From DATHGT01 sp035317605 (GTDB taxonomy: Bacteria > Methylomirabilota > Methylomirabilia > Rokubacteriales > CSP1-6): a stretch of 7,104 bases of DNA. Below, piece after piece: positions 6,100-7,104 of this stretch. How positions within the stretch are numbered: position 1 is the stretch's first letter; each line of letters begins with the position of its first letter. The notes beneath the pieces are model-generated. The model saw nothing but the letters and a program-made list of their open reading frames with translations. It had not been told where the DNA came from and made no database searches. The stretch spans positions 1-7,104 of the forward strand of contig DATHGT010000176.1 of the NCBI GenBank assembly GCA_035317605.1, in the 5' to 3' direction. The position numbers and the translations under genes were made by a program.

Positions 6100-6903
6100 T
6101 CACGCGGTGAACAGCGCCGGCCAGGTCTCCACTCGGCGGCCCTGCCACGTCGGGCCTTCCCGGACGAATCTCCACTCCGGGTTCTGGACGACGTCGCGCA
6201 GAGCTGCGCAGACGGCGTGGAAGGTCGGCACGTCGGCGTCGGCGCACTCGAAGTACGTGACGAAGTCGTAGCTGCCCTCGGGGGCGGGCTCCGTCGGATA
6301 CTTGTAGGTGCGTCGGAGCAGGCACGGGATCCCGGCCGCCGCCGCCACGGCGTGCCCCGCGCTCGTCATGCGTCCGGCGTCGTCGTAGCGCGACAGGAAG
6401 TACGTATGACGCTCCATCCAGTCCTTCGCCCACCACGCGGCCGTCTTGCTCATCGGCACGAGGAAGGCGTTCGGCATGACGGCGCCCGGCTGCTGGACGA
6501 CGGCGTGCGCGTAGGCGAAGTTGTTCATGGCCGCGCCGGTATACACCCGCGGTCGGACGACTCCGCCGACAATGCGGACGCGGGCCAGCGGGCCGAGCAG
6601 GCGCGCCGCTTCGGCGCAGAAGTCGCTCACCGGCTCCGCCTTGGGTGAGGCGACGTGCACGACCGCGTCGGCGTGGAGCACGCCGTCGTCGGTGATGTCG
6701 GCGGGCGAGGCCCCGACCCGGCGGACGTAGGCGATCGATGCGGGCGCGGCCGGTCGCGTGAACTCGTTCTCCAGGCCGAGCTTCTCCGCGAGCGCCGGGA
6801 TGGCGACCGAGGCGAGAGCCCTGGTGTCGGCACCGGCCGACTTCAGACAGACGTACGCACCGTGCCGGATGATTTCTCCCGCGAGGACCGAGTTGTCGAG
6901 CAT
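6100..6903 (-). CDS. Chlorite dismutase / HemQ-like family protein, probable heme binder
   Basis: 267 aa, cytosolic, no signal peptide. The C-terminal half resembles the chlorite dismutase superfamily (Cld, HemQ/ChdC): VPMSKTAAWW (149-158), WMERHTYFLSRYDDAGRMT (162-180), then His184, Arg197-Arg198, YDFVTYFECADADVPTFHAV (212-231) and WRFVREGPTWQGRRVE (244-259). In Dechloromonas Cld the proximal heme ligand His170 and distal Arg183 are 13 residues apart; here His184 and Arg197 have the same spacing. The N-terminal half is more diverged and was not matched to known motifs. Relatives decompose chlorite, decarboxylate coproheme or are uncharacterised, so the reaction cannot be assigned. The start ATG 6903 has a perfect AGGAGG 7 bases ahead. 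It is the first gene of the minus-strand run and is divergent from a LysR regulator. Alternative: another dimeric alpha+beta barrel protein. Confidence 0.6.
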   Translation of the reverse strand: MLDNSVLAGEIIRHGAYVCLKSAGADTRALASVAIPALAEKLGLENEFTRPAAPASIAYVRRVGASPADITDDGVLHADAVVHVASPKAEPVSDFCAEAARLLGPLARVRIVGGVVRPRVYTGAAMNNFAYAHAVVQQPGAVMPNAFLVPMSKTAAWWAKDWMERHTYFLSRYDDAGRMTSAGHAVAAAAGIPCLLRRTYKYPTEPAPEGSYDFVTYFECADADVPTFHAVCAALRDVVQNPEWRFVREGPTWQGRRVETWPALFTA

Positions 6904-6910
6904 TGGGCTT

Positions 6911-6916
6911 CCTCCT
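6911..6916 (-). promoter_or_regulatory. Ribosome binding site of the chlorite dismutase-like gene
   Basis: AGGAGG on the minus strand, 7 bases before ATG 6903-6901. This is the strongest Shine-Dalgarno in the window and marks the first gene of the operon. Confidence 0.75.
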
Positions 6917-6964
6917 CATCCGGCAACGTAGCGGGCGATCGACGATGTGTCCAATGCATAGAAC

Positions 6965-6973
6965 GAGGGAGGG
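6965..6973 (+). promoter_or_regulatory. Ribosome binding site of the LysR gene
   Basis: GAGGGAGGG lies 9 bases before ATG 6983. It favours that start over the in-frame GTG at 6995, which has no such sequence at a suitable distance. Confidence 0.55.
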
Positions 6974-6982
6974 TCATCGGCT

Positions 6983-7104
6983 ATGCTGATCGCCGTGGAG
7001 ATCGACCAGGTCGCGGCGTTCGTCGCGATCGTCCGCGGCGGCGGATTCACGCGCGCGGGCTCGCTCCTGCACCTGTCACAGCCCGCGGTCAGCCGGCGCG
7101 TGGA
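6983..7104 (+). CDS. LysR-type transcriptional regulator, N-terminal fragment (runs off window)
   Basis: Forty complete codons are visible. They form the start of the LysR winged helix-turn-helix: IDQVAAFVAIVRGGGFTRAG, then SLLHLSQPAVSRRV. The SQPAVSR recognition-helix motif and the FVAIVxxGGFTRAG segment are diagnostic. The effector-binding domain lies outside the window. LysR regulators commonly control the gene transcribed divergently from them, here the chlorite dismutase-like gene and its operon, and often respond to a pathway metabolite. That regulatory link is inferred from position only. Confidence 0.9.
   Translation, partial: MLIAVEIDQVAAFVAIVRGGGFTRAGSLLHLSQPAVSRRV

Larger units (their letters stand above)
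6904..6982. promoter_or_regulatory. Divergent promoter region between the LysR gene and the five-gene operon
   Basis: 79 bases separate the two start codons, the usual place for a LysR operator. On the minus strand TTGGAC (6950-6955 region) followed 17 bases later by CTACGT could be a weak promoter for the operon. Short palindromes ATCG-A-CGAT (6938-6946) and ATGCAT (6954-6959) are candidate operator pieces. No clear T-N11-A LysR box was identified by eye. Confidence 0.4.

Noticed and set aside
5695..6648. Plus-strand open frame of about 317 codons
   Set aside because: It runs antisense to the transporter and Cld-like genes and shows no recognisable motif.
6089..6919. Minus-strand frame of about 276 codons overlapping the Cld-like gene
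   Set aside because: It is an Arg/Gly-rich out-of-frame shadow. The 6100-6903 frame has the ribosome binding site and family motifs.

Overview
The window is GC-rich bacterial DNA, roughly two-thirds to three-quarters G+C by eye, and densely coding. The orphan ABC_sub_bind periplasmic protein, the PQQ dehydrogenase with its own cytochrome c, the frequent GTG starts and the GTGA gene overlaps would fit an uncultured soil or subsurface lineage such as Rokubacteria/Methylomirabilota or a deltaproteobacterium-like group. That placement is inference; no marker gene is present.

Left edge (1-608, minus strand): the N-terminal 202 codons of a gene that runs off the window. The protein begins with a PqqD-like RiPP recognition element and continues into an E1/ThiF-like region. 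This is the layout of TOMM (thiazole/oxazole-modified microcin) leader-peptide-binding cyclodehydratase proteins, so a RiPP biosynthetic locus probably continues to the left.

Centre left (636-2702, plus strand): divergent from the RiPP gene, with only 27 bases between start codons, is a two-gene unit. It encodes a secreted PQQ-dependent alcohol dehydrogenase and a small secreted c-type cytochrome that could accept its electrons. The dehydrogenase carries the Asp-x-Asp signature associated with lanthanide rather than calcium use.

A 158-base convergent gap (2703-2860) holds a long imperfect inverted repeat (2712-2842) enclosing further small hairpins.

Right half (6903 down to 2861, minus strand): five closely packed genes that look like one operon. 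In transcription order they are a chlorite dismutase/HemQ-like protein, an EamA/DMT-type transporter, an M50 (site-2 protease) membrane metalloprotease, a kynurenine formamidase-like cyclase, and an orphan periplasmic solute-binding protein. Two junctions are 4-base GTGA overlaps and one gap is 12 bases.

Right edge (6983-7104, plus strand): the DNA-binding start of a LysR-type regulator, divergent from the operon across 79 bases and the obvious candidate to control it. A plausible but unproven reading is an operon for uptake and conversion of a small aromatic or cyclic metabolite under LysR control, next to an independent periplasmic alcohol oxidation module and the edge of a RiPP cluster.
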